Source: Streptomyces canus
Lineage (GTDB): Bacteria; Actinomycetota; Actinomycetes; Streptomycetales; Streptomycetaceae
Assembly (NCBI RefSeq): GCF_030815415.1
Contig: NZ_JAUSWW010000001.1
Coordinates: 10,168,001-10,232,000 of the forward strand
Direction: 5' to 3'
DNA length: 64,000 nucleotides
The notes under the pieces are model-generated. The model was not told the DNA's origin and searched no databases. It worked only from the letters and a program-made list of their open reading frames with translations. Positions 8,017 to 17,910 of the stretch are shown here, piece after piece (the stretch's first letter is position 1; each line of letters opens with the position of its first letter). A program made the translations under genes and the position numbers.

Positions 8017-9279
8017 TCAGGCCGTGGCGACGGGTTCGAAGCGGATGGTCAGGCCGAGAGTGTTGGCTTCCTTCAGCATGCGGCGCATGGCGCGTGCTGG
8101 ATCGCGGCGGGTGAAATAGTCCGCGCCCAGTTCGAGGTAGGGGACGTGGTCGTGGAGCACGTGCCAGACAGCGATGGCGATCTTGTGCATGACCGCGACC
8201 AGTGCCCGTTTGCCACCTCGCCGTGCCGAGATCCGGCGGAAGAACACGGCGAGATAGGTGTCCCTGCTTCTGATGGCGGCCAGCGCGGCGACTCCGAGCA
8301 CGCGTTTGAGATTGGTGTTGCCGTGCCGGGTCCGGCCGGACTTGTTCACCCCTGCCGACTCGTTCTGCCCCGGGCAGACCCCGATCCAGGAGGCGAGGTG
8401 ATGGGCCGTGGCGAACTGGCTCATGTCTCCGCCGGTTTCGGCGAAGACGATCTCTGCCGCCATGCGCCCGATGCCGGGAACAGTGTCCAGGAGGTCCAGG
8501 TCGTGCTCGTGCTCGCTAAGCAGGGTGGCGATACGGGTGTCGAAGACAGCGACCGTCTCCTTGAACCGGTCCGCCTCGTCCAGGTAGTGCTGGACCATGA
8601 AGGCGTGGTGGTCGGTGAAGTCGCCGTCCAGTGCCTCGATCAGGGCGGGGATCTTGGCACGGGCCTTGCCGACGGCAAGATCCGCAAGGCGTTCACGGTC
8701 GCGTTCACCGGCGACCAGGGCTGCCAGGATCGTCCGTCCGGTCTTCCCGGCCACATCGGTCAGCACGGAGGTGAGCTTCATCCCGGTGTCCTCCAGCTCC
8801 TTCTCCAGCCGCTGGATCTCCCGACCCGCAGAACGCAGGAGTTCGGTGCGGCGCCGGGTCAGGTCACGCAGTTCCCGCACCATGCGGCCGGGGACGAAGG
8901 ACGCCATCACCATTCCCGACGCGCCGGCCCGGGCCAGGAACGCGGCGTCGCTCGGATCGCTCTTGCGGCCCCTGATCCCCTTCAGGTGAGAGGGATTGAC
9001 CAGCATCAGGTTCAGCTGCGGCTGTAGCAGGTAGTAGACCCCGCGCCAGTAGTCGGCCGTTGCTTCCATGACCACCACGTCGACCTGGCGTTCCACCAGC
9101 CAGGCCAGGAGCCGACGTAGTTCGGACCGGGTGGTGCCGAACCGTTCGGTCTCCAGGCTCCATGTTCCCGCCCGAGTCGTACTGGGCGTTCGCACGCAGG
9201 CGAGCAGGAACCGCTTGCCCAGGTCCACTCCCGCGGACCGCAGATGGATGACCTCGTCCTTCACGTCCTGCCGACTCAT
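8017..9279 (-). CDS. IS110-family DEDD recombinase
   Basis: A 420-residue intact protein. The N-terminal RuvC-like DEDD domain has Asp19 (GVDLGKRF), Glu in VVMEATADYW and the pair in KSDPSDAAFLA. The C-terminal Tnp20 domain carries SAGVNKSGRTRHGN with the catalytic serine region. The protein is identical to copy 3 and differs from copy 2 at two residues, so transposition was recent. It would recombine DNA under guidance of an RNA from the element's own 5' end, as shown for IS621-type members. Confidence 0.93.
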   Translation of the reverse strand: MSRQDVKDEVIHLRSAGVDLGKRFLLACVRTPSTTRAGTWSLETERFGTTRSELRRLLAWLVERQVDVVVMEATADYWRGVYYLLQPQLNLMLVNPSHLKGIRGRKSDPSDAAFLARAGASGMVMASFVPGRMVRELRDLTRRRTELLRSAGREIQRLEKELEDTGMKLTSVLTDVAGKTGRTILAALVAGERDRERLADLAVGKARAKIPALIEALDGDFTDHHAFMVQHYLDEADRFKETVAVFDTRIATLLSEHEHDLDLLDTVPGIGRMAAEIVFAETGGDMSQFATAHHLASWIGVCPGQNESAGVNKSGRTRHGNTNLKRVLGVAALAAIRSRDTYLAVFFRRISARRGGKRALVAVMHKIAIAVWHVLHDHVPYLELGADYFTRRDPARAMRRMLKEANTLGLTIRFEPVATA

Positions 9280-9536
9280 CGCCCGCTCCTGAACACCCGT
9301 AGCGAAAACCTGGCGGGAACCCCGGAGGGATCAGGGAAAGAAGCGGAATCTGACACGCGTGCTCCCGGCAGCGGATCACTGCCTTGGCAACAAACCGTGG
9401 TCCCCAGCGCGACCCCCATTGCCATCCTGGACAAACGAGCTCACCGGCATCGCAGAGCCATCGGCGTGACCGGGGCACCCACCCCATTTTCTCTCACCCG
9501 AGGTGATCAGCGCAGCCATCCCCGTTCCTGGCAAGA
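9280..9536 (-). ncRNA. Candidate bridge RNA region of IS110 copy 1
   Basis: This is 257 non-coding bases between the element end and the recombinase start, nearly identical in all three copies. In the IS110 subgroup this left end encodes the bridge RNA that pairs with donor and target. The RNA's exact limits and loops were not folded. Confidence 0.5.
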
Positions 9537-11243
9537 CTTCCGTGAAACTGGAGTGTGCCACCGTGCGCCGGTGACGCTCCGTCACAGGACGCGGCATTGT
9601 CGGCGAGTGTGATGACCTCGTACGGATCGTGTCTCCGCACCTGGATGCGGTGCGGGTGGAACAGGTGTGGGTGGCGGGCGGCGTGGTCCGTATCGCGGCC
9701 TGCACCCGGGAGTTGACGGTCGCGTGTCCGGACTGCGGCGGCGGTTCCGCGCGGACGCACAGTCGCTATAGCCGCACGCTGGCCGATGTCGCTGTCGGCG
9801 GCCGCCCGGTCGTTATCGGGCTGTCGGTACGGCGACTGTTCTGTGACGGCCCGGGCTGTGGTCGGCGGACGTTCGTTGAGCAGGTGGAGGGGCTGACGGT
9901 GCGCTATCAGCGCCGCAGCCCGCTGCTGCAGATGGCCGGGGTGCTGCTCGCCGGCCGCGGCGGCGCCCGGCTTCTGCAGATTCTGAAGGTGCCGTTGTCG
10001 CGGACGAGCGTGCTGTTCCACTTGATGCGCTTGCCACTTCCGGCGGCAGCGACTCCGCGGGTGCTGGGCGTGGACGACTTCGCACTGTACGCGGGCGTCT
10101 ACGGCACCCTGCTGGTGGATGCCGACTCCCGGCTGCCGATCGAGCTGTGGGCAGGGCGCTACGCCGAGCAGTTGGCCGCCTGGCTGCGGACGAATCCCGG
10201 TGTTGAGGCCGTCTGCCGGGACGGCTCGCTGGTCTATCGGCAGGGCATCACCGACGGTGCCCCGGACGCGGTGCAGGTCAGCGATCGTTTCCATCTATGG
10301 CAGGGCTTGTCGAAGCGCGTCGGGGACACTGCCGCCGCACACCGCAGCTGCCTGCCCACAGCAGTTCCCGATCCTGCAGCGGCATCGCCGCCACCGAGCC
10401 CAACGGCACCGTCCGACCAGGCCGACACCCGTGCCCGCCGCCACGCGAAGAACCTCTTTGATGCGGTGCACGCGGTGACCGACACCGGCATCTCACTTCA
10501 CGCCGCAGCCCACCGGCTGGGCTTGAACAGGCGCACCGTGGGCAAATACGCGCGAGCTGCCACTTGGCAGGAGTGCGTACGCCGCACGCCCTCCCGCCGG
10601 CCCACCAGCCTCGATCCGTACCTGGAGTACCTGCGGCAGCGGTGGGAGGAAGGCGAGCACACCGCGACGGTGCTGCACCAGGAGATCGTCGCCAAGGGTT
10701 ACCGGGGCCACTATCAGCGAGTCAAGATGGCCATCGCGCCGCTGCGCCGGGGCCTGCCGATCGACACAGCGCGCGAGCGACCGCCCTCGCCCCGGCAAGT
10801 CGCCCGCTGGATCACCACCGCGCCATCCCGGCGCGGTCTGCACGCCACCGAGGCACTCAGGCGGCTGTTTGAGCACTGCCCCGGAACTGGACCAAACCCA
10901 TGACCTGGTGCGTCAGTTCGCCGCCATGCTCGATTCCCGCGACGCGGCCTTGCTGGCGAACTGGCTCGAGCAACTCGCGACCTCCCGCCTCCCCGCCCTG
11001 GTCAGCCTGGCCAACGCCATCCGCGAGGACCAGCCCGCAGTCGTCCAGGGCATCACCACCCCGTTCAACTCCGGTGTCAACGAAGGCCGCATCACTGATC
11101 TGAAGCTCCAGAAGCGGATCATGGCCGGACGTGCGGGGGTCCCGCTGCTCCGTCACCGCGTCATCCTCATGGCCCTGCTCCGACGCCGCTATGTGTGACG
11201 GAGCGTCACCGGCGCACAGTGGCACACGCCAGTTTCACGGAAA
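9537..11243 (+). mobile_element. ISL3-family element between two IS110 copies
   Basis: The ends form an imperfect inverted repeat of about 48 bases (TTCCGTGAAACTGG... at 9538; its complement ending at 11242) with two mismatches. Both outer tips are directly occupied by IS110 left ends in opposite orientation, so the 8-base target duplication expected for ISL3 cannot be checked. Confidence 0.8.
9629..11198 (+). pseudogene. ISL3-family transposase, frameshifted
   Basis: The first frame runs from a GTG through the zinc-ribbon-like region (CPDCGGG...CDGPGCG), catalytic Asp in GVDDFALY and Asp in VCRDGS, and an HTH (ISLHAAAHRLGLNRRTVGKYAR), to LRRLFEHCP. An extra G near 10885 then shifts the frame; the rest, ELDQTHDLVRQFAAMLD...NSGVNEGRITDLKLQKR with the catalytic Glu, is read in the second frame to 11198. 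The intact homologue at 22707 is a single frame, so this is a disabling mutation rather than an obvious programmed shift. Confidence 0.85.
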
Positions 11244-11500
11244 TCTTGCCAGGAACGGGGATGGCTGCGCTGATCACCTCGGGTGAGAGAAAATGGGGTG
11301 GGTGCCCCGGTCACGCCGATGGCTCTGCGATGCCGGTGAGCTCGTTTGTCCAGGATGGCAATGGGGGTCGCGCTGGGGACCACGGTTTGTTGCCAAGGCA
11401 GTGATCCGCTGCCGGGAGCACGCGTGTCAGATTCCGCTTCTTTCCCTGATCCCTCCGGGGTTCCCGCCAGGTTTTCGCTACGGGTGTTCAGGAGCGGGCG
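11244..11500 (+). ncRNA. Candidate bridge RNA region of IS110 copy 2
   Basis: These 257 non-coding bases upstream of the recombinase match copies 1 and 3. The assignment rests on the known position of bridge RNAs in IS110-group elements. Confidence 0.5.
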
Positions 11501-12763
11501 ATGAGTCGGCAGGACGTGAAGGACGAGGTCATCCATCTGCGGTCCGCGGGAGTGGACCTGGGCAAGCGGTTCCTGCTCGCCTGCGTGCGAACGCCCAGTA
11601 CGACTCGGGCGGGAACATGGAGCCTGGAGACCGAACGGTTCGGCACCACCCGGTCCGAACTACGTCGGCTCCTGGCCTGGCTGGTGGAACGCCAGGTCGA
11701 CGTGGTGGTCATGGAAGCAACGGCCGACTACTGGCGCGGGGTCTACTACCTGCTACAGCCGCAGCTGAACCTGATGCTGGTCAATCCCTCTCACCTGAAG
11801 GGGATCAGGGGCCGCAAGAGCGATCCGAGCGACGCCGCGTTCCTGGCCCGGGCCGGCGCGTCGGGAATGGTGATGGCGTCCTTCGTCCCCGGCCGCATGG
11901 TGCGGGAACTGCGTGACCTGACCCGGCGCCGCACCGAACTCCTGCGTTCTGCGGGTCGGGAGATCCAGCGGCTGGAGAAGGAGCTGGAGGACACCGGGAT
12001 GAAGCTCACCTCCGTGCTGACCGATGTGGCCGGGAAGACCGGACGGACGATCCTGGCAGCCCTGGTCGCCGGTGAACGCGACCGTGAACGCCTTGCGGAT
12101 CTTGCCGTCGGCAAGGCCCGTGCCAAGATCCCCGCCCTGATCGAGGCACTGGACGGCGACTTCACCGGCCACCACGCCTTCATGGTCCAGCACTACCTGG
12201 ACGAGGCGGACCGGTTCAAGGAGACGGTCGCTGTCTTCGACACCCGTATCGCCACCCTGCTTAGCGAGCACGAGCACGACCTGGACCTCCTGGACACTGT
12301 TCCCGGCATCGGGCGCATGGCGGCAGAGATCGTCTTCGCCGAAACCGGCGGAGACATGAGCCAGTTCGCCACGGCCCATCACCTCGCCTCCTGGATCGGG
12401 GTCTGCCCGGGGCAGAACGAGTCGGCAGGGGTGAACAAGTCCGGCCGGACCCGGCACGGCAACACCAATCTCAAACGCGTGCTCGGAGTCGCCGCGCTGG
12501 CCGCCATCAGAAGCAGGGACACCTATCTCGCCGTGTTCTTCCGCCGGATCTCGGCACGGCGAGGTGACAAACGGGCACTGGTCGCGGTCATGCACAAGAT
12601 CGCCATCGCTGTCTGGCACGTGCTCCACGACCACGTCCCCTACCTCGAACTGGGCGCGGACTATTTCACCCGCCGCGATCCAGCACGCGCCATGCGCCGC
12701 ATGCTGAAGGAAGCCAACACTCTCGGCCTGACCATCCGCTTCGAACCCGTCGCCACGGCCTGA
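11501..12763 (+). CDS. IS110-family DEDD recombinase
   Basis: A 420-residue recombinase with the same catalytic motifs as copies 1 and 3. Two substitutions are seen: FTGHHAF instead of FTDHHAF in the middle region and RRGDKRAL instead of RRGGKRAL near the C-terminus. Neither touches the DEDD or serine motifs, so it is probably active. Confidence 0.93.
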   Translation: MSRQDVKDEVIHLRSAGVDLGKRFLLACVRTPSTTRAGTWSLETERFGTTRSELRRLLAWLVERQVDVVVMEATADYWRGVYYLLQPQLNLMLVNPSHLKGIRGRKSDPSDAAFLARAGASGMVMASFVPGRMVRELRDLTRRRTELLRSAGREIQRLEKELEDTGMKLTSVLTDVAGKTGRTILAALVAGERDRERLADLAVGKARAKIPALIEALDGDFTGHHAFMVQHYLDEADRFKETVAVFDTRIATLLSEHEHDLDLLDTVPGIGRMAAEIVFAETGGDMSQFATAHHLASWIGVCPGQNESAGVNKSGRTRHGNTNLKRVLGVAALAAIRSRDTYLAVFFRRISARRGDKRALVAVMHKIAIAVWHVLHDHVPYLELGADYFTRRDPARAMRRMLKEANTLGLTIRFEPVATA

Positions 12764-12945
12764 CCACCGAGCTCAACCGCAGGTTCTTTTCGTGTCAGGG
12801 CCATGAACGTCCCCCGCTTACGTACGGACGAGTATGGCTAGCCTGCGAGGCTGAAGAACCGCCTCATGGCCTTCGATGGGCGCCCTGACGTTCGCCCATA
12901 CACACCTGGCGAATTGGGCCCGTACGCCGACAGTGACGCCCTGGC

Positions 12946-14159
12946 TTATGGCAACCATGTCGGTGGCAGGGTCAGCCCTGGCGCCAGTGACTCTCCAGAC
13001 GAAGGCACCAGTCCGTGAGGCGCCTCACCATGCGCATGCTCAAAGCTCACCAGGCTGCCGAAGAATGCCGCGTCGTTGAAGTTGACCTCGCTGCCGGAGA
13101 ATGTTGCGTCGTCGAAGGAGATGGATCCGTCGGAGAACGCCGCGGCGTCGAAGGAGACCGTGCCGTCGGAGAACCTCGCGCCGGCGAAGGAGACCGTGCT
13201 GCCGCCGAACCTCGCGCGGGTGAAGGTGACCTCGCTGCCCGAAAACGTCGCGCCGCCGAAGCCCAAGCCGCCGTTGTCGATCGTGCCGCGGACGTATCTG
13301 GAGCCGCCTAGGAGCTCCGCGTGGCTGAAGGAGATCCTGCCGCCGGAGAACTTCGCGTGACTGAACGAGACCAGGCTCTTGGAGAACGTCGCGGCGTTGA
13401 ACGTGACCAAGCCGCCGGAGAACGTCGCGGCGTTGAAGGTGACCTCACTGCCGGAGAACACGGCGCTGTCGAGGGAGACCGTGCCACCGGAGAAGATCGC
13501 ACCGTCGAAGGAGACCGTGCCGCCGGAGAACTTCGCGGCGTCGAAGTTGCCGCCGTCGAAGACGGCGTTGGTGAAGTCCAGGTCGTGTCCCTGCCAGGAG
13601 TGTGCATGGTCCGTGGGGAGGCGGAGATCATCGCGGATGAGACGGATGATCGTGTGCCGGACCTCCCGCAAGGCCAGGTAGGCGTGTCGGGCGGCCGCGT
13701 CTTCGGGCGGGAGGTTCGCCTCGGCGGTGTAGGGCAGGCGAAGGTAGGCGCACATGACGTCGATGCACGTCTGGCGGAGTGCTCGGGTGGGGGCCTCGTC
13801 AGCGAGGTGGGCCAGGGCGTGGACGCCGCCCAGGCGGACCGCTGGGGAGTCGTCGCCGAGTTGGGAGACGGCGGTGGTGACCGCTCGGTGTGCAGCCGGG
13901 TGGCCTCCCTGAGTGCGGCGTCCTCGTCGACGCGCTGCCGACGGTAGGCCACGATCAGGGCCACCAGGGCGCCGGCTCCGGCCACCACCCCGAATGACAG
14001 CTTCACCATGTCGAACAGGGTCTGTGAGGTGAGCTTCGCTTCGGGTTTGAGGCCCTGGGCGCCGAGGAGGACCCAGACGATGAAGAACACGGCACCGGCA
14101 ACGGCGATCGCACCAGCGAATGTCGTGGGCAAGACGACCCATACGTGCCATAGGCGCAA
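12946..14159 (-). pseudogene. Pentapeptide-repeat membrane protein, frameshifted
   Basis: The N-terminal frame (from about 14159; no convincing start codon, TTG at best) has two membrane segments (VLPTTFAGAIAVAGAVFFIV and LSFGVVAGAGALVALIVAY) and reads to LREATRLHTER. One base is missing near 13892 (expected ERF-TTAV), after which TTAVSQLGDDSPAVRLGGVHALAHLA and about 20 pentapeptide-type repeats (FSGGTVSFDGAIFSGG...) continue in the other frame to 12946. The 53803 gene is an intact member of the same architecture. IS remnant 14266-14447 may have removed the true 5' end. Confidence 0.75.
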
Positions 14160-14265
14160 GCTGTTCGTCTTGGCGCCGACGGTGAGGGAGCTGAGGGCTC
14201 ATACACATCAGGACCACTCACGCCCCGCGCTGGTTGCGGGCGGTGTCCCGGCATCAGCGCCGCTG

Positions 14266-14447
14266 GGCGTCCGCATGAACGCCCGTCACGTCACCACCCT
14301 GCTGCGGGCTCTGCTCGTCCTGGCGAACTCCGAAGTCCGACGGTGACGAACGATCACCCCAAGACGATCACGCCTCCGGCCTGCACGAGCACCCCGTCAC
14401 GGACTCACACCAGTACCGCGACCTGCGAATTCAGGATGAAACGATCT
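14266..14447 (+). mobile_element. IS5-family 3' end remnant
   Basis: It encodes MNARHVTTLLRALLVLANSEVRR and the following non-coding tail through GGATGAAACGATCTCA, almost identical to the outer end of the element at 6638 but inverted. Everything upstream in this copy is lost. Confidence 0.75.
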
Positions 14448-14609
14448 CAATCAGATGACATCGAAACCGGGGTGTAGCTACTACTCCGGGATAAGCCTGG
14501 CGGGTGTCCGCCTATTGGCCAGGCGGTGTCCGGCATGGAGGTGGCGCGAGTCCGGTCTGCCGCGTCCGAGCGGAACAGGAGAAGGCGTATTCGGATACGG
14601 CTCCGACGA

Positions 14610-15255
14610 TCAGTGCTGCTTGCAGAGAGGGCAGAGCCCGTGCTGCCGGACCGCCAGGAGAAGACTTGTCTTGTCCATCGGCGGCGGCGCTTTCCTGCGG
14701 CGGCGACCCCGCCAGTACTCGGCCAGCGCGGGGTCGTCCGGGGACGCTCCGCCCTTGACGAGCTGGTGGCGGACGATGCCGGCCCAGGCGAACTTGATGA
14801 GGAAGGCGCCGCTGTCGCGGTCGCCGAACACCCACCGGTCACGCCGGGACGGGTGGAACCTGCCGAAGTACCGGTCCACGACCCAGTACCTCGACTTGTT
14901 GCGGTGACGACGCCTGGCCCATTTGAAGGTCAGCCGCCACATGTAGTGATCCAGCGACGAGAACGTCATCGAGGACGCCACCGCCCGGTAGTAGGCCGCC
15001 CAACCGCGAACGATCGGGATCAGCCTGCGCAGCACGGCCTCGGCATTCGCCCCGTGCAGGGCTCTCACCTCGGTCCGCAGTCGCGCCCGGAGCCTCGCGC
15101 AAGCCGCCGTGCTCGGGGTGGTGATCAGTTTCTTCTGGCTCTTCCGGCGGACGGTAAAGCCGAGGAAGTTGAACCCCTCATCGAGGTGGACGATCTTGGT
15201 CTTCTCCTCGTTGAAGCGAAGACCCCTCGGCTCGACCCTGAGACCGCGTTGCGGT
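14610..15255 (-). pseudogene. Group II intron reverse transcriptase/maturase, C-terminal part
   Basis: The frame reads GLRFNEEKTKIVHLDEGFNFLGFTVRR...VRALHGANAEAVLRRLIPIVRGWAAYYR and VFGDRDSGAFLIKFAWAGIVRHQLVKG, which are the end of the RT and the maturase (X) domain of an intron-encoded protein. It ends at QHGLCPLCKQH, just where the HNH endonuclease domain would begin. The RT catalytic region is missing at the 5' side, where the sequence abuts the 15273 gene. No intact domain V was recognised downstream. Confidence 0.8.
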
Positions 15256-15272
15256 CTGGCGTTCCCGGTCGC

Positions 15273-15665
15273 CTACGACCAGAACTCGTCGTACGCCTGC
15301 GGGTCGGCCGTCAGGACCCAGCCCTCGGTGATCTTGGCGTCCCTGATGTGGAAGACGATGGTGTAGTCCATATCAAGCTGCTTGCCTTCACGTGACGCTG
15401 TGACGTGCAGCAGCGCGACTGTGTGGTCATCGTTGGCGAGCACATCGTGGAGCTGCGGCCGGTACGTGCCGCCCGTCAGCTGGAACTCCCGCCCGAACAC
15501 CGCGAATGTTTCCTCGCGTCCCCGGTACTCTCCCGCCAGCGGGTTCCTGCCCCCGATGTGCCAGACCACATCGGGGTGGAAGAGCTCCGTCAGCGCATCC
15601 ATATCGCCGGCTGAGAAGGCAGCCATGACATGGTGAAACACGGCGATGTGTGGGTGATCGGTCAT
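15273..15665 (-). CDS. SnoaL/NTF2-like small protein
   Basis: This 130-residue protein starts MTDHPHIAVFHHVMAAFSAGDMDALTELFHPDVVWHIGG, the N-terminal pattern of the nuclear-transport-factor-2/SnoaL-like fold. It is used by small isomerases, hydrolases or ligand-binding proteins; the substrate is not predictable. GGAG lies upstream of the chosen ATG. The 3' end coincides with the intron-protein fragment, so the last residues (AYDEFWS) may be original or altered. Confidence 0.8.
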   Translation of the reverse strand: MTDHPHIAVFHHVMAAFSAGDMDALTELFHPDVVWHIGGRNPLAGEYRGREETFAVFGREFQLTGGTYRPQLHDVLANDDHTVALLHVTASREGKQLDMDYTIVFHIRDAKITEGWVLTADPQAYDEFWS

Positions 15666-15785
15666 CAGCGTCTCCAGCTCTCCCTGGCAACCTACGCACC
15701 GCGACATGCGCAGAGGCACATTGACGTCGGCTATTGGGTCGAACACGGCAAAGGGCCGTAGCGGCCGAGATCCAGACGTAGGTGC

Positions 15786-16061
15786 TTAGCCGATGTCCAC
15801 GTTCACCGCTTCGTAGATCTTCGGCTCGACCTGCGGCATACCGTTTGCCTCGAAGATCGTCGCCGCCTTCTCCATGAACGCCGCGAGAGCCTCCTTCGAC
15901 TCCCAGAGGTCGACCACGAGCCAGCCGCTGTCCGCCGGGGCACCCGCGTGGGAGATGAAGCCCTCCGCCGGCCACCACGGCGCCGCGTGGATGCTCGAGT
16001 GGTTGACCTGGTACTGCTCTTCGGTGACGCCCGGCAATTCGATGAGGGCGATGATGGCCAC
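15786..16061 (-). CDS. Small ABM-like (dimeric alpha/beta barrel) protein
   Basis: A 91-residue protein starting VAIIALIELPGVTEEQYQV with the later segment GWLVVDLWESKEALAAFME, typical of antibiotic-biosynthesis-monooxygenase-like ferredoxin-fold proteins. The GTG start has GGGAGC upstream. It is on the same strand as the SnoaL-like gene, 120 bases upstream of it, and may be co-transcribed. The role is unknown. Confidence 0.7.
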   Translation of the reverse strand: MAIIALIELPGVTEEQYQVNHSSIHAAPWWPAEGFISHAGAPADSGWLVVDLWESKEALAAFMEKAATIFEANGMPQVEPKIYEAVNVDIG

Positions 16062-16559
16062 GGCGCTGCTCCCATGAGGTCGGAGGATGGGGGAACTCCT
16101 CCAGTCGAGCAGTCCGCACACCCCTTCGCACGGCAGCGGGAGCCGACCGGGCTACGGGCTTGATCCGCGCCGGACACTCCGTAGCCCCAGCGGCCAAGCA
16201 CGGACTCGGCATGCCCTCTATCAGTTTCCCGACCGCGTCTCCGAGGGAGACCGGCTCGACACGGTACAGGCTGACGTTGCATCGGTCGTAGCCATCACGG
16301 AAGCGCGGTCAGGCCCCCTACTTGGCCAATGTGCATGGTGGTGGGGCTTGCCCTCAGGCGCTGGTGCCAGATGTCGCAAGAGCTGAATTAAAGGGAGAGT
16401 TGTAGCACCCGGCTCGTACCGGGTCGATCACGAGGGCGCGTGCCCGGATCGGTCAGGCGCCGTTGCGTTGGCCTGTTCGACCGGGTCGCGGGGACGCGGG
16501 GTACGCGGGCGGCGCCGGGGTGTTCTGGCGACTCCCAGCACGAACGCGACGACTTCTTA
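16062..16559. other. 498 bases without a recognisable gene
   Basis: No frame here has convincing protein character. A small inverted repeat (ACCCGG/CCGGGT) occurs near 16410. The region ends in TTA (16557-16559), the target duplication of the next element. Confidence 0.5.
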
Positions 16560-16660
16560 GTGGACGTTAAGTCCGATCTTCCTCGATTCGTGATCGCTCG
16601 ATCGAGGTACTGATCGTCGGGCTGGCCATCTGCTGGGCATGTGCATGCTGAGATGCGGGC

Positions 16661-17515
16661 ATGGAGCGAGAGCCGTACCCCAGCGACTTAGCGGACGAGC
16701 AGTGGGCGTTGATCGAGCCGATGATCACGGCCTGGAAACAGGACCGGGTGGCACGGTCAGCGACCGGAGATCCCGGATCCTGTGATCTGCGGGAGGTCGT
16801 GAACGCGATCTTCTACCAGAACCGGACGGGCTGCCAGTGGCGCTACCTCCCGCATGATCTGCCGTCCTGGTCGGCGGTGTTCTACTACTTCGGCCTGTGG
16901 CGCCAGGACGGGCTCGACCAGCGGATTCAGGAACTCCTGCGCTGCCAGGTACGGGAGAAGGCCCGGCGATTAGAGGACCCGTCCCTCGTGATCCTCGATA
17001 CCCAGTCCGTGCGCGCGGCCGCGGGTGTCCCGAAGACCACGACGGGACTGGACGCCAACAAGAAGGTGTCGGGCCGCAAGCGGGGACTGGCCGTCGACGT
17101 TCTGGGGCTGATCATCGGCGTCGTCGTGCTGGCCGCATCCGCCCACGACAACACGGCCGGCACCGCCCTGCTCGACCAGGCCGCCGAGCGGTGCGGGATG
17201 CGTCTGGAGAGGGCTCTGGTGGACCAGGGCTTCAAGGACGAAGTCCTCATCCATGGCGCGTTGTTGGACATCGGCGTCGAGGTCGTCCGCCGCAATCCAG
17301 CCGACCAGGGCAAAGGCTTCGTCCCGCAACCGAAGAGGTGGATCGTGGAGCAGGTCAACGGCACGTTGATGCTGCACCGCAGACTGGCCCGGGAGTACGA
17401 CCACCGCCCCGACACCTCCGCCTCACGCGTCTACTGGGCCTCGATCGCGAACATGACCCGCCGCCTCACCGCGCCGAGTCCGTCCTGGCGCGACACCCTC
17501 GGACTGGCCGCGTGA
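16661..17515 (+). CDS. IS5-family transposase
   Basis: A 284-residue intact transposase. The N-terminal DUF4096-type domain (YPSDLADEQWALIEP...RTGCQWRYLPHDLPSW) precedes a DDE domain with Asp in LVILDTQSV, Asp in ALVDQGF and Glu in WIVEQVNG. The end overlaps the companion ORF by four bases (GTGA). Confidence 0.93.
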   Translation: MEREPYPSDLADEQWALIEPMITAWKQDRVARSATGDPGSCDLREVVNAIFYQNRTGCQWRYLPHDLPSWSAVFYYFGLWRQDGLDQRIQELLRCQVREKARRLEDPSLVILDTQSVRAAAGVPKTTTGLDANKKVSGRKRGLAVDVLGLIIGVVVLAASAHDNTAGTALLDQAAERCGMRLERALVDQGFKDEVLIHGALLDIGVEVVRRNPADQGKGFVPQPKRWIVEQVNGTLMLHRRLAREYDHRPDTSASRVYWASIANMTRRLTAPSPSWRDTLGLAA

Positions 17516-17910
17516 ACATCACCGAGCTCCTGGCGGACCTCCAGGCCGAGCACGACCAGACCGCAGCCCGTGCCAACGAACTGCGTGACCAGATCCAGCA
17601 CTTGACCGTCGCCCTGACCGAGACCGAAGCGCGACTCGCGAACCTGGTCACCACCCGGAAGGTCATCGCCGAACTCGCACCGGCTTCAGGCCAACCCGCA
17701 CCGCCCGAGACGAACACCGCCTACCAGGCCATCGTGAACACCTTCAACCAGCATCCCGATGAAGAGTTCCGAGCCCGTGAGCTGCACGAACACCTCGGCA
17801 TGCCCACCGACGAGGCATCCGTCAACATCACCCGCAGCCGCCTCGGACGCCTCACCCGCCAAGGCTTCCTCACCCAGCCCGGACGAGGCCGCTACCAGAA
17901 GCGGACTTAA
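17512..17910 (+). CDS. Transposon companion protein (coiled coil plus winged helix)
   Basis: A 132-residue protein starting from a GTG that overlaps the transposase stop. Residues 1-45 form a heptad-rich helix (LLADLQAEHDQTAARANELRD), and the C-terminal 70 residues (AYQAIVNTFNQ...RLGRLTRQGFLTQPGRGRY) form a winged-helix-like domain. Similar proteins accompany the ISKra4 transposases at 49566 and 60604. A DNA-end or target-binding accessory role is inferred from the fold and the coupling. Confidence 0.75.
   Translation: MNITELLADLQAEHDQTAARANELRDQIQHLTVALTETEARLANLVTTRKVIAELAPASGQPAPPETNTAYQAIVNTFNQHPDEEFRARELHEHLGMPTDEASVNITRSRLGRLTRQGFLTQPGRGRYQKRT

Larger units (their letters stand above)
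7977..9536 (-). mobile_element. IS110-family element, copy 1
   Basis: It is 1560 bp, the same length as the copies at 11244 and 52126. The common ends are TCTTGCCAGG (5' side of the transposase) and GTGTCAGGGCCA (3' side). As is usual for IS110 elements there are no terminal inverted repeats, a long 5' non-coding end (257 bp) and a short 3' end (40 bp). It abuts the left inverted repeat of the ISL3-type element. Confidence 0.9.
11244..12803 (+). mobile_element. IS110-family element, copy 2
   Basis: It is 1560 bp with the same ends as copy 1, inserted in the mirror orientation against the right inverted repeat of the ISL3 element. Confidence 0.9.

Noticed and set aside
10869..10903. Programmed frameshift in the first ISL3 transposase
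   Set aside because: The intact ISL3 homologue at 22707 is one frame and no slippery heptamer is seen, so a mutation is simpler.
13000..13560. Short periodic repeats as a possible CRISPR or tandem array
   Set aside because: The period is 15 bases or multiples and encodes pentapeptide repeats; there are no unique spacers.
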